This document shows, piece by piece, positions 1-11,644 of a DNA stretch of 52,533 bases. Positions within the stretch are counted from its first letter, which is position 1; every line of letters starts with the position of its first letter. The translations under genes were made by a program, and so were the position numbers. This DNA is from Chloroflexota bacterium (GTDB lineage Bacteria; Chloroflexota; Limnocylindria; Limnocylindrales; CSP1-4), in contig JADDQH010000011.1 in NCBI GenBank assembly GCA_016781485.1, positions 1 through 52,533 on the forward strand. Direction: 5' to 3'. The notes below the pieces were generated by a model. It saw nothing but the letters and a program-made list of their open reading frames with translations. It searched no databases and had not been told where the DNA came from.

Positions 1-459
1 GTCGCCTGCGCCGTCCGCTGCCGTCGGGGTCTCGCGGGTCACGCGGCTCAGTGCGGCTCGAGCCTTGCCGGCCGCCGTCTGCTCGCCGGCCGCCTTCGTG
101 GCGCGCGAGGTTGCGATCCGCTGTCGGGTCGCCTTCGCGGCAGCCGCCTTGCCCGTGGCACGGGTCGCCTTCGTGGTGCCGGCGAGCGCCTCGCCGGCCA
201 GGAGCGCGTTGATCCTGATCATCAACCGGCTCTTTCGGCGCGCAGCGGCGTTCTTGTGGATCGCCCCGACCTTCGCCGCGCGGTCGAGCGCGGACACGGC
301 CTGGATCAGCGCCTGCTGCGTCGTCTCGCCATCACCCGTCGCCGCCGTCGCAACGGCCTTCGTCACCAGCGTCTTCGCCGCTGACCGGCGGGGCTGGTTG
401 ATGGCGCGCCGCCGGGCGCTCGTACGGACACGCTTGATCGCGGAGGGGGTGTTGGCCAC
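1..459 (-). CDS. rpsT: 30S ribosomal protein S20, GTG start, with long basic C-terminal extension; runs off the left window edge
   Basis: Manual minus-strand translation: VANTPSAIKRVRTSARRRAINQPRRSAAKTLVTKA...HKNAAARRKSRLMIRINALLAG, then an A/K/R/T-rich tail. Absent from the ORF track because of the GTG start and truncation. Confidence 0.9.
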   Translation of the reverse strand, partial: MANTPSAIKRVRTSARRRAINQPRRSAAKTLVTKAVATAATGDGETTQQALIQAVSALDRAAKVGAIHKNAAARRKSRLMIRINALLAGEALAGTTKATRATGKAAAAKATRQRIATSRATKAAGEQTAAGKARAALSRVTRETPTAADGAGD

Positions 460-786
460 GCGGTAGGACCTCAGGTGCGGTAGGACGACTTTGGGCACGG
501 GCGCGGGGGAACGTACGCCCGGCGCGTGATGGTACCAGAGCAGTGGAGGCGCCCTTGCTCCGGTGGCGTCTGAACCAGCACGTGCTGCTTCGCTCCCGCC
601 GGCCGCGACGATGATGGCGGGGTCGGGGACACGCGCCGAGTCCCTTCGAAGGCTCTGTCGCGCCGGCGCGCTCCCCATGGCAACGAGGCCGGACCGGACG
701 CGTGCCTCGGCGTTCGCCGCTTCTCCGGGTCGCACCGCCGCCCTGAAGACCGCGCCGGATCCGTCGGTTGGTACACTCGGCGGCCG

Positions 787-2640
787 ATGGACTTGCGTCC
801 CCCCTCCGGCGCGCGCCGCGCCGAACCTGCGATCCCTCAGTCGCGCCTGCGCAACTTCTCGATCATCGCTCACGTCGACCACGGCAAGTCCACGCTCGCC
901 GACCGGTTCCTCGAGATCACCCACGCCGTCGACGCCCGGCAGATGACGAGCCAGGTCCTCGACTCGATGGACCTCGAGCGCGAGAAGGGCATCACGATCA
1001 AGGCGCGAGCGGTACGACTCGAGTACACCGCGCGCGACGCCCTGCCCTACGCGCTGAACCTCATCGACACGCCCGGGCACGTCGACTTCGCCTACGAGGT
1101 GAGTCGGTCGCTCCAGGCGTGCGAGGGTGCTGTCCTGGTCGTCGACGCCGCACAGGGCATCGAGGCCCAGACACTCGCGAACGTCCACCTCGCGCTCCAG
1201 CAGGGGCTCGTGATCGTGCCGGTCATCAACAAGATCGACCTGCCCTCGGCGCAGCCGGAGCTCGTGATCGAGGAGCTGGAGAACGTCCTCGCGATCCCGC
1301 GCGAGGAGGTGATCCTCGCGTCGGCGAAGGAAGGACGGGGCGTCGAGGACATCCTCGAGGCCATCGTCCAGCGCGTCCCGGCACCAAAGGGCGATCGTGA
1401 GTCGCCCCTCCAGGCACTCATCTTCGACTCGCACTACGACGCCTACAAGGGGGTGGTCGCGTACATCCGCCTGGAGGAGGGAACGCTGCGCCAGCACGAC
1501 GTGGTGCGGCTGATGGCATCGGGCGCGCAGAGCGAGCTCCTCGAGCTCGGTGTCTTCCGGCCGCAGCTCGTCCCGGTGCCGCGACTCGGTCCGGGCGAGG
1601 TGGGCTACGTGGCGACCGGCTTGAAGAGCGTCCGTGACTGTCAGGTGGGCGACACGATGACGACGGCGGTGCGCCCCGCATCACGACCGCTACCGGGGTA
1701 CAAGCCTGCCAAGCCGCTCGTCTTCGCAGGCCTCTACCCGCTGAATGGACAGGACTATCCGCTGCTGCGCGACGCGCTGGAAAAGCTCCATTTGAACGAC
1801 GCGTCGATCAGTTACCAGCCCGAGACGTCGGTCGCGCTGGGCTTCGGGTTCCGCTGCGGGTTCCTGGGGCTCCTACACATGGAGATCATCCAGGAGCGCC
1901 TGGAGCGCGAGTTCGATCTCGACCTGATCGCCTCGGCCCCGTCGGTCGAGTACGCCGTGACGCTGACGCACGGGCGCGGGGAGGTACGGGTAGACAACCC
2001 TGCGGAGCTTCCCCCGGTCGCCGACATCGAGTCGATCGCCGAGCCGTGGGTGAAGGTCAGCATCGTCACGCCGTCCGCCTACATCGGCGCCCTCATGGAG
2101 CTCTCGACGAGCCGGCGAGGGTCGTTCCTGAACATGGAGTACCTGGACCCCGAGCGTGTGCTGCTCTCGTTCGAGATGCCGCTCGCGGAAGTGATCGTCG
2201 ATTACTACGATCAGCTGAAGAGCCGGACGCAAGGCTACGCGAGCATGGATTACGAGGAGATCGGGTATCGCCCCGCGAACCTCGTGAAGCTCGACGTGCT
2301 CGTCGCGGGCGAGCCGGTGGACGCGCTATCGCTTATCGTGCACCGCGATCAGGCCCAGACGGAGGGACGGGCACTCGTGGAGAAGCTGCGGGAGCTGATC
2401 CCACGGCAGATGTTCGAGGTCCCGGTCCAGGCCGCGGTCGGCTCCAACGTCATCGCGCGCGAGACGATACGGGCGATGCGCAAGAACGTCCTCGCGAAGT
2501 GCTATGGGGGCGACATCACGCGAAAGCGCAAGCTGCTCGAGAAGCAGAGGGAAGGCAAGCAGCGCATGAAGCGGGTCGGCAGCGTGGAGATCCCCCAGGA
2601 GGCGTTCCTCGCGGTGCTCCGTTCCAACGGGACGGGATGA
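787..2640 (+). CDS. lepA: Elongation factor 4 (LepA)
   Basis: 617 aa; [23 protein letters not shown]1 motif, [14 protein letters not shown], LepA-type C-terminus. Confidence 0.98.
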   Translation: MDLRPPSGARRAEPAIPQSRLRNFSIIAHVDHGKSTLADRFLEITHAVDARQMTSQVLDSMDLEREKGITIKARAVRLEYTARDALPYALNLIDTPGHVDFAYEVSRSLQACEGAVLVVDAAQGIEAQTLANVHLALQQGLVIVPVINKIDLPSAQPELVIEELENVLAIPREEVILASAKEGRGVEDILEAIVQRVPAPKGDRESPLQALIFDSHYDAYKGVVAYIRLEEGTLRQHDVVRLMASGAQSELLELGVFRPQLVPVPRLGPGEVGYVATGLKSVRDCQVGDTMTTAVRPASRPLPGYKPAKPLVFAGLYPLNGQDYPLLRDALEKLHLNDASISYQPETSVALGFGFRCGFLGLLHMEIIQERLEREFDLDLIASAPSVEYAVTLTHGRGEVRVDNPAELPPVADIESIAEPWVKVSIVTPSAYIGALMELSTSRRGSFLNMEYLDPERVLLSFEMPLAEVIVDYYDQLKSRTQGYASMDYEEIGYRPANLVKLDVLVAGEPVDALSLIVHRDQAQTEGRALVEKLRELIPRQMFEVPVQAAVGSNVIARETIRAMRKNVLAKCYGGDITRKRKLLEKQREGKQRMKRVGSVEIPQEAFLAVLRSNGTG

Positions 2641-2646
2641 ACGCGC

Positions 2647-3690
2647 GTGAGTGAACTCGGCGACCTCGTCTTCCTCGCCTTCGCGGGACTCCTGATCCTG
2701 CTGCGTTTCGACGCGCATCGCTTCGGGACGGCGGAATACGACGACGAGGACTCGCCCGGTGGCTGGCGCGACGACGTCCGACGGCTGACCTGGTACGCGC
2801 TCGGGATCGCGCTCATCGCGGCGATCTACGTCATCCACCCACGCCCCGTCGGGGTGTTCCGGTTGACGTTCGGGACCGAGCGGGCCTTCTCGGTCGCGGC
2901 AGGACTCGCGTTCGGGTCCCTTGGCACGGCCGTCGCCGTCGCGTTCGCGGTCTACCGGTACGGGCGCTTCAGGCTGCCGGCTCCAGGTCATTACCCGCGC
3001 GCCCTTCTCAACAGCATGGGGACCGCATTCATCGACGAGGCCGCGTTCCGCGGGATCGTCATGGGTGCGCTCCTCGCGTTCGGGTGGCCGCTTCACTACG
3101 CGATCGCCTTCCAGGCGATGCTCTACGCCCTCGCCACCCGCCTGGGCGCGCCGGGACGCAGTCGGACGATGCTCGTCATCTTCCTGGCCGTCGGGGCGAT
3201 CGCCGGTTGGCTGACGTGGGCAACGGGTGGGATCGCCGCCGCGTTCCTGGGCCATGCGATCACGCGCTTCGCGTTCTTCGTCTGCACCGGACATGCGGGC
3301 CAGATCGAGGTTTCGGGATACGAGCCGGAAGAACTGGCGGGGCAGGATCTGCCGCCGCAGGGCTGGCACGTCGTCGACGAACTGGGCCGGCGGCGGTGGG
3401 TCGAGGCGGGATACGCCAGCGAGACGACGGGGCTGCCGCCGGAAAGCGCCGCGACCGGGGCAGCGCGGGCCGGGACGGTGACTCGCGCTGCGATCGAGGG
3501 ACGGAGCGGTGCCGAGCGTCGGCCCGGGGGTGGTGGCACGGGAGGTGCCGAGCGGCGCGTCGGGAACGGCGATTGGAGCGGGACCGAGCGACGCGGTGGA
3601 GGCCCGGGTCGGACAGCGGTCGGGCCAAGACCGGATCGAGAGCGCGCCGGCCGCGGCCGTGGTGAGGGATGGCCCCAGACCGAGCCATAG
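2647..3690 (+). CDS. CPBP-family intramembrane metalloprotease-like protein with disordered C-terminal tail
   Basis: Multiple TM segments; DEAAFRGIVMGALLAFG resembles the CPBP motif 1; GHAITRFAFF resembles the His motif; tail has GAERR/GTERR repeats. Confidence 0.7.
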   Translation: MSELGDLVFLAFAGLLILLRFDAHRFGTAEYDDEDSPGGWRDDVRRLTWYALGIALIAAIYVIHPRPVGVFRLTFGTERAFSVAAGLAFGSLGTAVAVAFAVYRYGRFRLPAPGHYPRALLNSMGTAFIDEAAFRGIVMGALLAFGWPLHYAIAFQAMLYALATRLGAPGRSRTMLVIFLAVGAIAGWLTWATGGIAAAFLGHAITRFAFFVCTGHAGQIEVSGYEPEELAGQDLPPQGWHVVDELGRRRWVEAGYASETTGLPPESAATGAARAGTVTRAAIEGRSGAERRPGGGGTGGAERRVGNGDWSGTERRGGGPGRTAVGPRPDRERAGRGRGEGWPQTEP

Positions 3691-4949
3691 CGGTGCGAGC
3701 GGCCGAGCCGTCACTGGCCGCGCGGCCTCCCGTCGCCCTGTACATCCACGTCCCCTTCTGCGTCAGCATCTGCCCCTACTGCGACTTCGTCGTCTACGCA
3801 GGACGGGCGGCACGGGGGCGCGACGATCAGGTGGACCGGTTCGTTCGCGCCCTGGCGAACGAGCTGGAGCTGCGGGCGGACGACCTCGACGCGTCGCTCG
3901 GCTCCCCGGGGTCGCCATCGACCCGACCGCCGCTCCGAAGCGTTTACTTCGGCGGCGGGACGCCCTCGCTCCTTCCAGCACGTGTCGTCGGGCGACTGCT
4001 CGAGAGGGTCCAGGCTCGGTTCGGGTTGGCGGCGGATGCCGAGATCACGCTCGAGGCGAACCCCGGTCGCGACGAGGTCGGCGACCTGGCGGGGTTCAAG
4101 GCGGCCGGAGTGAACCGACTGAGCCTCGGCGCGCAGAGCATGGACGAGGGAGAGCTCCGCCGCCTCGGTCGCCGTCACTGCCCGCAGGACGTCGTCGCAG
4201 CTGTCCGGCTCGCCCGACGCGCAGGCTTCTCGAACGTCAGCGTCGACCTGCTGTACGACATTCCCGGCCAGACGCCCGCGCGCTGGCAACGGACGCTCGA
4301 TGTGGTCGTCGAACTGGGCGTCGAGCACGTTTCCGCGTACGCGCTGACCCTCGACGACCTCGATGCAGAGGGGGTCACCGGCATCAGCGGGGACCACCTG
4401 CCGCTGCGGTCGGGGGCCCGACGCTGGCGCGAGCGAGCCAGGCTCGAGCAGGACGAGGATCAGGCCGCCGATCTGTATCGGATCGCCGATGACCGCCTGA
4501 CGGCGGCGGCCGTTCGCTGGTACGAGATCTCGAACTGGGCCGTCCCTGGTCGCGAGTCGCGCCACAACCTCGCGTACTGGGGACGCCTCTCCTACGAGGC
4601 ACTGGGTCCTGGAGCGCACGCCTTCGACGGGGACGCGACGCGACGCTGGAACGCCGCCCGACTCGACGCATACCTTGCCGCGTTGCTGCCGTCCGACGGG
4701 TCGCCGCCCCGATCGCCCCCCGGAGGATCCGAGAGCCTCGCGCCGGACGATGTGGCGGGGGAGGCGATGATCCTGGCGCTTCGGACGCGCGACGGGATCC
4801 CTGCCGGGGCCACCGCCGACGTCGGCGTCGCGTCCGCTCTTCACTGGGCCGAAGAGAATCGGCTCCTGGAAGCACGCTCGCGAGGCCGCCTCGTGCTATC
4901 GCTCCGCGGACGCCTCCTCAGCAACGAGCTGTTCGCCCGACTCGTCTGA
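3669..4949 (+). CDS. hemW: Radical SAM family heme chaperone HemW
   Basis: YIHVPFCVSICPYCDF (CxxxCxxC), YFGGGTPSLLP, synteny lepA-hemW-hrcA. Confidence 0.93.
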   Translation: MAPDRAIAVRAAEPSLAARPPVALYIHVPFCVSICPYCDFVVYAGRAARGRDDQVDRFVRALANELELRADDLDASLGSPGSPSTRPPLRSVYFGGGTPSLLPARVVGRLLERVQARFGLAADAEITLEANPGRDEVGDLAGFKAAGVNRLSLGAQSMDEGELRRLGRRHCPQDVVAAVRLARRAGFSNVSVDLLYDIPGQTPARWQRTLDVVVELGVEHVSAYALTLDDLDAEGVTGISGDHLPLRSGARRWRERARLEQDEDQAADLYRIADDRLTAAAVRWYEISNWAVPGRESRHNLAYWGRLSYEALGPGAHAFDGDATRRWNAARLDAYLAALLPSDGSPPRSPPGGSESLAPDDVAGEAMILALRTRDGIPAGATADVGVASALHWAEENRLLEARSRGRLVLSLRGRLLSNELFARLV

Positions 4950-5037
4950 GCCGACCGCTGCGGGAACGAACCGGCAGCCCGGACGGCGACGGCATCCGCT
5001 CGCGAGCCGCCGCACCCGAGCTACGGCGCCGCGCTCC

Positions 5038-5484
5038 CTACTCCTCCGGCATTCGCTCGTCCAGTACGAGCACGGCCAAGAGACCGAGTCCGACCGCGAT
5101 GCTGACGATGCCGAACAGAAGCCCCGGCACTCCCGACGACAGCTGACACCCGACCGCCGCCGCGGGACAGTTCGACGGCGACGACAGCGACGACAGGACG
5201 AGCGTCGGTCCCAGGCCCAGGAAGAACCCAGCCAGGACGCCGCTGCTGCCGTGGGTAAGCAGATCGCTGCTTCTGGGCAACAGCAGTCCGACCGCGACGA
5301 CGAGAACCAGCACCACGAACACGGCGGGCAGCACCACGAGCCCCGATCCCGACGAGACAAGGCCGGATCCGGTCGCGCCGCCGACGACGAGCCAGAGCAC
5401 GTGCTGGGCGAGGTGTCGCACGAGGCGAGGGTAGAGGACCTCGCTCATCTGATCCGATCCCTCGGATCCCGCCGCGATTGACAT
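5038..5484 (-). CDS. Small multi-pass membrane protein, unknown function
   Basis: 148 aa with about 4 hydrophobic segments (HVLWLVVGGATGSGLVSS..., LVVLPAVFVVLVLVVAVGLLL, FGIVSIAVGLGLLAVLVL). Confidence 0.6.
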   Translation of the reverse strand: MSIAAGSEGSDQMSEVLYPRLVRHLAQHVLWLVVGGATGSGLVSSGSGLVVLPAVFVVLVLVVAVGLLLPRSSDLLTHGSSGVLAGFFLGLGPTLVLSSLSSPSNCPAAAVGCQLSSGVPGLLFGIVSIAVGLGLLAVLVLDERMPEE

Positions 5485-5506
5485 CCGTGCCCCTCGGCGC
5501 TACCAT
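5478..5506 (+). promoter_or_regulatory. Sigma-70-type promoter of the hrcA-grpE-dnaK operon
   Basis: TTGACA (5478-5483), 17-nt spacer, TACCAT (5501-5506), immediately upstream of CIRCE. Confidence 0.75.
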
Positions 5507-5518
5507 CCTCTGACACCG

Positions 5519-5545
5519 TTAGCACTCGTCTATCGAGAGTGCTAA
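5519..5545. promoter_or_regulatory. CIRCE operator (HrcA binding site)
   Basis: TTAGCACTC-GTCTATCGA-GAGTGCTAA: perfect 9-bp inverted repeat with 9-nt spacer, upstream of hrcA. Confidence 0.97.
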
Positions 5546-5602
5546 CCGAGGTAGCGAAACGAGTGCGGGTCTCGCGCCCGCCGACGCGAAGCGAGGAGCT
5601 CA

Positions 5603-6667
5603 GTGGCGCGCCGCAAGGACCGTCCTTCCGGCCCGCTCGAGCCTCGTTCTGAGGCGATCCTGCGGGCGATCATCGAGGAATACATCGCCACCGCGCAGCC
5701 GGTGGGAAGCCAGACGCTCGTGGACAGGTACAGGCTGGGCGTGAGCTCGGCGACGGTCCGCAGCGTCATGGCGGAGCTGGAGGCCGCGGGCCTTCTGCGC
5801 CAACCGCACACGAGCGCGGGCCGCGTCCCGACCGACGCCGGCTACCGGCTGTACGTCGAGTCGATTCCGGATGCCGTAGCGCTCGCGCCGGTCGATCAGC
5901 TCATGATCCGGCACCAGTTCGGGCAGGTGGAGTACGCGAGCGAGCAGTGGTTCCGCCTCGCGGCGTCCACGCTGGCGGGGGCGACGCGAGCGGCGGGACT
6001 GGCGACGCCGGCGAAACCGCAGGCGTGCCGCGTTCGTCGAGTGGACCTCGTGGCGCAGTCGCCTCGAACGGCAGGACTGCTGCTCGTCCTCGCGGAGGGT
6101 CCCGTCAAGCAGGCGATCCTCACGCTCGAGCAGCCGGCAACGCAGGAACAGCTGAACGCGGCGGCGAGAGCACTGAACTCACGGCTGGTGGGGTGCTCGG
6201 CGCGGATGGTCGAACGCCGCCTCGAGGAGTTCGCGGCCGACGATGTCGCGGCAAGGGTGGTGCGACGCGCGGCCGAGCGGGTCGCCCGGCTGATGCGTGA
6301 TTTCGACGCGGAGGCCGTCGAGGAGGTCTTCAGCGAGGGCCTGCTGAACGTCATGGACGCACCGGAGTTCGCTCAGAGTCAGAAGCTGCGGCGGGTGTTC
6401 GGCGTGCTGCAGGACCGCGACTACCTGGGCGGGCTCGTTCACGAGGTGGCTCGCCGCGGCGACGTACAGGTGTTCATCGGGTCGGAGAACGCGCCGTATG
6501 AGATGCACGACGTGTCGCTCATCCTCGCGCCCTACGGCCGGACAGGACGCGCGACGGGCGTGGTCGGGGTCCTCGGGCCGACCCGGCTCGCCTACCCCCA
6601 CGCGATCAGCACGGTCCGGTACGTCAGCGGGCTGATGAACGAGCTCGTTGACCACCTGTACGCATGA
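5603..6667 (+). CDS. hrcA: Heat-inducible transcription repressor HrcA
   Basis: 354 aa; AILRAIIEEYIATAQPVGSQTLVDRY...SSATVRSVMAELEAAGLLRQPHTSAGRVPTDAGYR; GTG start. Confidence 0.97.
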   Translation: MARRKDRPSGPLEPRSEAILRAIIEEYIATAQPVGSQTLVDRYRLGVSSATVRSVMAELEAAGLLRQPHTSAGRVPTDAGYRLYVESIPDAVALAPVDQLMIRHQFGQVEYASEQWFRLAASTLAGATRAAGLATPAKPQACRVRRVDLVAQSPRTAGLLLVLAEGPVKQAILTLEQPATQEQLNAAARALNSRLVGCSARMVERRLEEFAADDVAARVVRRAAERVARLMRDFDAEAVEEVFSEGLLNVMDAPEFAQSQKLRRVFGVLQDRDYLGGLVHEVARRGDVQVFIGSENAPYEMHDVSLILAPYGRTGRATGVVGVLGPTRLAYPHAISTVRYVSGLMNELVDHLYA

Positions 6668-6700
6668 CGAGTCCGGCGTGGACGACCGTGCGTCGGACAA

Positions 6701-7330
6701 GTGATGAACGACCACGACCAAGAGAGTGATCGGATGGAGATGACGGAACAGACACGAGCACAGGAGCGCATCGAGGCGCTCGACACACCCAGCCGCGTCG
6801 CGCTGCTCGAGGAGGTCGAGCAGCTGAAGCAGCGGCTGGCAATGGCCGAACAGGAGGCTGGAGACGCGCGGGCGGGCTGGCAGCGCTCCGCGGCGGACTT
6901 CGCCAACTACAGGCGTCGCAGCGAGCAGGAGCGAGAGCAGACACTCGGGCTTGCCAACGAGATGCTGCTCCTCAAGCTGCTCGCGGTCGTGGACGACTTC
7001 GATCGCGCCCTGACGGCGATGCCCAAGGAGCTCGAGAACCTCGGCTGGATCGAGGGCCTCTGGCTCGTCGAGCGCAAGCTCCGAGCGCTACTCGAGTCCG
7101 AGGGGGTGACCCCGATCGAGGCGCAGGGCAAGCCGTTCGACCCGCGCGAGCACGAGGCGGTCGTCCACGAGCAGACGACGAGCGCCCCCGACAACACCGT
7201 CATCGGGGAGCTCCAGCGCGGCTACCGGATCCGCGACCGGGTCCTGCGGCCGGCGCTCGTCACGGTCGCCAACAACCCCGGTACACACGCTGACACCGGC
7301 CGACAGGCCGACAACGGAGGACAGGCATAG
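6701..7330 (+). CDS. grpE: Nucleotide exchange factor GrpE
   Basis: [12 protein letters not shown]..., [34 protein letters not shown]; located between hrcA and dnaK. Confidence 0.96.
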   Translation: MMNDHDQESDRMEMTEQTRAQERIEALDTPSRVALLEEVEQLKQRLAMAEQEAGDARAGWQRSAADFANYRRRSEQEREQTLGLANEMLLLKLLAVVDDFDRALTAMPKELENLGWIEGLWLVERKLRALLESEGVTPIEAQGKPFDPREHEAVVHEQTTSAPDNTVIGELQRGYRIRDRVLRPALVTVANNPGTHADTGRQADNGGQA

Positions 7331-7332
7331 CT

Positions 7333-9267
<1,935 letters not shown>

Positions 9268-9329
9268 GCTCCTAGGCCTCGCCTCGAGTTGGCGCTGTGC
9301 CAACAGGCGAGAAACCGACGTAGTCGGAA

Positions 9330-9366
9330 AGAGCCCGGCCGGGTCTCCCGGTCGGGCTCTTCTCTT
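9330..9366 (+). terminator. Rho-independent terminator downstream of dnaK
   Basis: AGAGCCCGGCCGG-GTCT-CCGGTCGGGCTCT stem (one G-T mismatch) followed by TCTCTT. Confidence 0.75.
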
Positions 9367-9471
9367 GCTGCGCCTCGGACACCCGGAGGATGCCGAAGCC
9401 GACATGGCTGCACGATCGACCAGCGGTCATCCGAGGGCGCAGGTCGTGGCGCGCGAACCCCCGGGATGCGG

Positions 9472-10848
9472 CTAGCGCCGCAGGAAGAGTGGCGTCCCGG
9501 GCGCCACGGCCGACATCACGATCACGGCCAGGTACGCGAGGAGCAGCAGCCCGCCGACGATGAGGTGGAGGCGGATGTTCACCGCCATGACCGACATCAG
9601 CCCGTAGGGTGAGTCGTACATCTGCTTGAGGCCGCCGTACACCTGGCGCACGAGTGGCAGCGCGACGAGTGCGAGGAGTGCGGGGATCGGCAACAGTCCC
9701 GCGATGACGCCGGCGACCACGAACGCGAACGCCGCGCTCGCCGCGATCGCGTATGCATTGATCACGACGTTCTTCGGCAGCCGCACCGGGAGCGTGCGCT
9801 TCCCGGCCGCAGCATCACCTCCCCGGTCGGGGATCTCGTTGACGTACAGGATCAGCGCGGTCAGGATCGCGACCGGGAGCGACGCCACCAGCGCCTCCGC
9901 TGACACCAGCCCGCGGGTCTGGACCACATACGCGCCGAGCAGCATCAGCGGTCCGAAGCCGAGCGCCACCGCGAACTCGCCCACGCCGCGGTAGACGAGC
10001 TTCAGCGGCGGGGCCGTGTATCCGATGCTCACGACGAACCCGAGCACGCCGATGACGAGGAGGGCAACGGACCCCCGCGTCGCCAGCAGGTAGAGCCCGA
10101 TCGCCGCGGCGAGTGCGTAGAACGCGAACGAGATGGTCGCCATCTGGCGAAGCGTGACGAGCCCGTACTGGATCACCCGTGACCCGCCGCTGTACGGCGT
10201 GGGGTTCACGTTGGCGTCGTCCGCGCCGCTGCGCGTGTCGAAGACGTCATTCGCGACGTTCAATCCGAGATGGACGGCGAATCCCCCGACGATCGTCAAC
10301 AGCGCGGCACCGAGATCGAAGAACCCCTGAGCGGCAGCGATGAAGATGCCGAGCAGGACCGGCACGATCGTCGCCGACAGGAACGGAAGCCGCGTGGCGC
10401 GGAGCGCGAGCCAGCCGAACGACAGACGCGGTCGGACCACCCGGCCGGTCCGCTCCGAAAGCCCGCGCAGGTATCGGCGCGACTGCCCCACGGTCCGCTC
10501 GGAGTACTCGAAGAACGGGACCTCCGCCTCATCCCAGCCCCACGCCTGCACGGCTTCGACCCGGATCGTGTCCGACGGCCCCGCCGGCGCGGTCCGGCCC
10601 CAGACCGTGACGTGGCGTCGCTCGTCATATCCGTAGCCCGGCTTTGGGTGGATGTGGCTGCCGGTCAGGCTCACCTCGCGGTCGAGCGGGACCGTCAGGC
10701 CCGCAGGCGGTCGGAACGAGGCCGTCCCGGCGGCGGGGTCGACCGTTGCCTCGATCGCGACGCTCAGCGGGTACCCGTCGTCCCCGACCCAGGTCAGGAT
10801 GTGGAACGGGTAGCCGGCGAGCTTCTCGAGCCCTCTCTGTGCGTCCAT
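9472..10848 (-). CDS. Fusion: N-terminal split-barrel (pyridoxamine-5'-phosphate-oxidase-like) domain + C-terminal UbiA/MenA-type prenyltransferase
   Basis: About 150 aa soluble N-terminus (YPFHILTWVGDDGYPLSVAIEATVD...), then multi-TM UbiA domain with NVANDVFDTRSGADD and YVNEIPDRGGDAAAGKRTLPVRL. Confidence 0.8.
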   Translation of the reverse strand: MDAQRGLEKLAGYPFHILTWVGDDGYPLSVAIEATVDPAAGTASFRPPAGLTVPLDREVSLTGSHIHPKPGYGYDERRHVTVWGRTAPAGPSDTIRVEAVQAWGWDEAEVPFFEYSERTVGQSRRYLRGLSERTGRVVRPRLSFGWLALRATRLPFLSATIVPVLLGIFIAAAQGFFDLGAALLTIVGGFAVHLGLNVANDVFDTRSGADDANVNPTPYSGGSRVIQYGLVTLRQMATISFAFYALAAAIGLYLLATRGSVALLVIGVLGFVVSIGYTAPPLKLVYRGVGEFAVALGFGPLMLLGAYVVQTRGLVSAEALVASLPVAILTALILYVNEIPDRGGDAAAGKRTLPVRLPKNVVINAYAIAASAAFAFVVAGVIAGLLPIPALLALVALPLVRQVYGGLKQMYDSPYGLMSVMAVNIRLHLIVGGLLLLAYLAVIVMSAVAPGTPLFLRR

Positions 10849-10849
10849 T

Positions 10850-11347
10850 TCAGGCGGCCTCCTCCCCCGCGGTGCTCACGGGCGCGATAAAGACCTGTGG
10901 CGGTGTGTCGGTTCGCCCGTCGGCCCAGTAGAGGACGCGGCGCGGCGTGATCTCGATGAGCGAGCGCTCAAAGAACAGCGGCAACGCGACCCGTTGCTTC
11001 AGGAACGCGCCGATCGCGGGTTCCTTCTCGAGCCAGATCGGCAGCACCTGCTCCCAGTCGACGTGCGGGTCGTCTTCGATCAGCTGGGCGTCACCCTGGA
11101 TCGTCGCGCGGCCGGGCTGTCCGCCCAGCGCGACCGGGTCCGTGAGCGACACCGACACGCGGGGGTCTCGCCGCAGGTGCTCGAGCTTCCGCGAGAACAG
11201 GATGCTCGACGTCATATAGACCCGATCTCCGTCACGGAGCGGGATGAGGGGGTAGGTGATGGGGCGGCCATCGGCTCGGACGACGGTCAGCTCGCCGACG
11301 AGCGCTGCATCGAGCAAGCGCTCGACCGGCTCGGGTAACCAGCTCAC
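10850..11347 (-). CDS. Pyridoxamine 5'-phosphate oxidase-like / FMN-binding split-barrel protein
   Basis: LVGELTVVRADGRPITYPLIPLRDGDRVYMTSSILFSRKLEHLRRDPRVSVSLTDP...ATIQGDAQLIEDD; GTG start at 11347 preceded by GGAGGT. Confidence 0.8.
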   Translation of the reverse strand: MSWLPEPVERLLDAALVGELTVVRADGRPITYPLIPLRDGDRVYMTSSILFSRKLEHLRRDPRVSVSLTDPVALGGQPGRATIQGDAQLIEDDPHVDWEQVLPIWLEKEPAIGAFLKQRVALPLFFERSLIEITPRRVLYWADGRTDTPPQVFIAPVSTAGEEAA

Positions 11348-11644
11348 GAGAACACCTCCACGGCGTCGCTGATGCCGGGCGATCCCGGCTCGTTTTGTTG
11401 CTCCCGAATAGTAGCACATTTATCAGCGGAGCCGGTTGCTGCTGCGGTCCAGTGGCAAGCGCCCGCTGCCGCCCCGACATACCGTCGTTCGTCGTCCGTC
11501 ACTCCACGGATCTTCCCAGCACTCGGGTGCCCGCTACCCGCCGCTCCGTGTCTTGCCCCTGTTGCCGTCGACGGCCCCCGACCCGCCGCCGCAAGATCAG
11601 CGGGAGGTGACGACAAAATAAGTGCCGCGTACACTCGCGCCGCC

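Noticed and set aside
11372-11644. Long N-terminal extension of the ABC ATPase ORF
   Set aside because: Conserved sequence starts at MLPLSSQPLIHARRLTKRFGSF (11645), right after a TACACT -10-like box.
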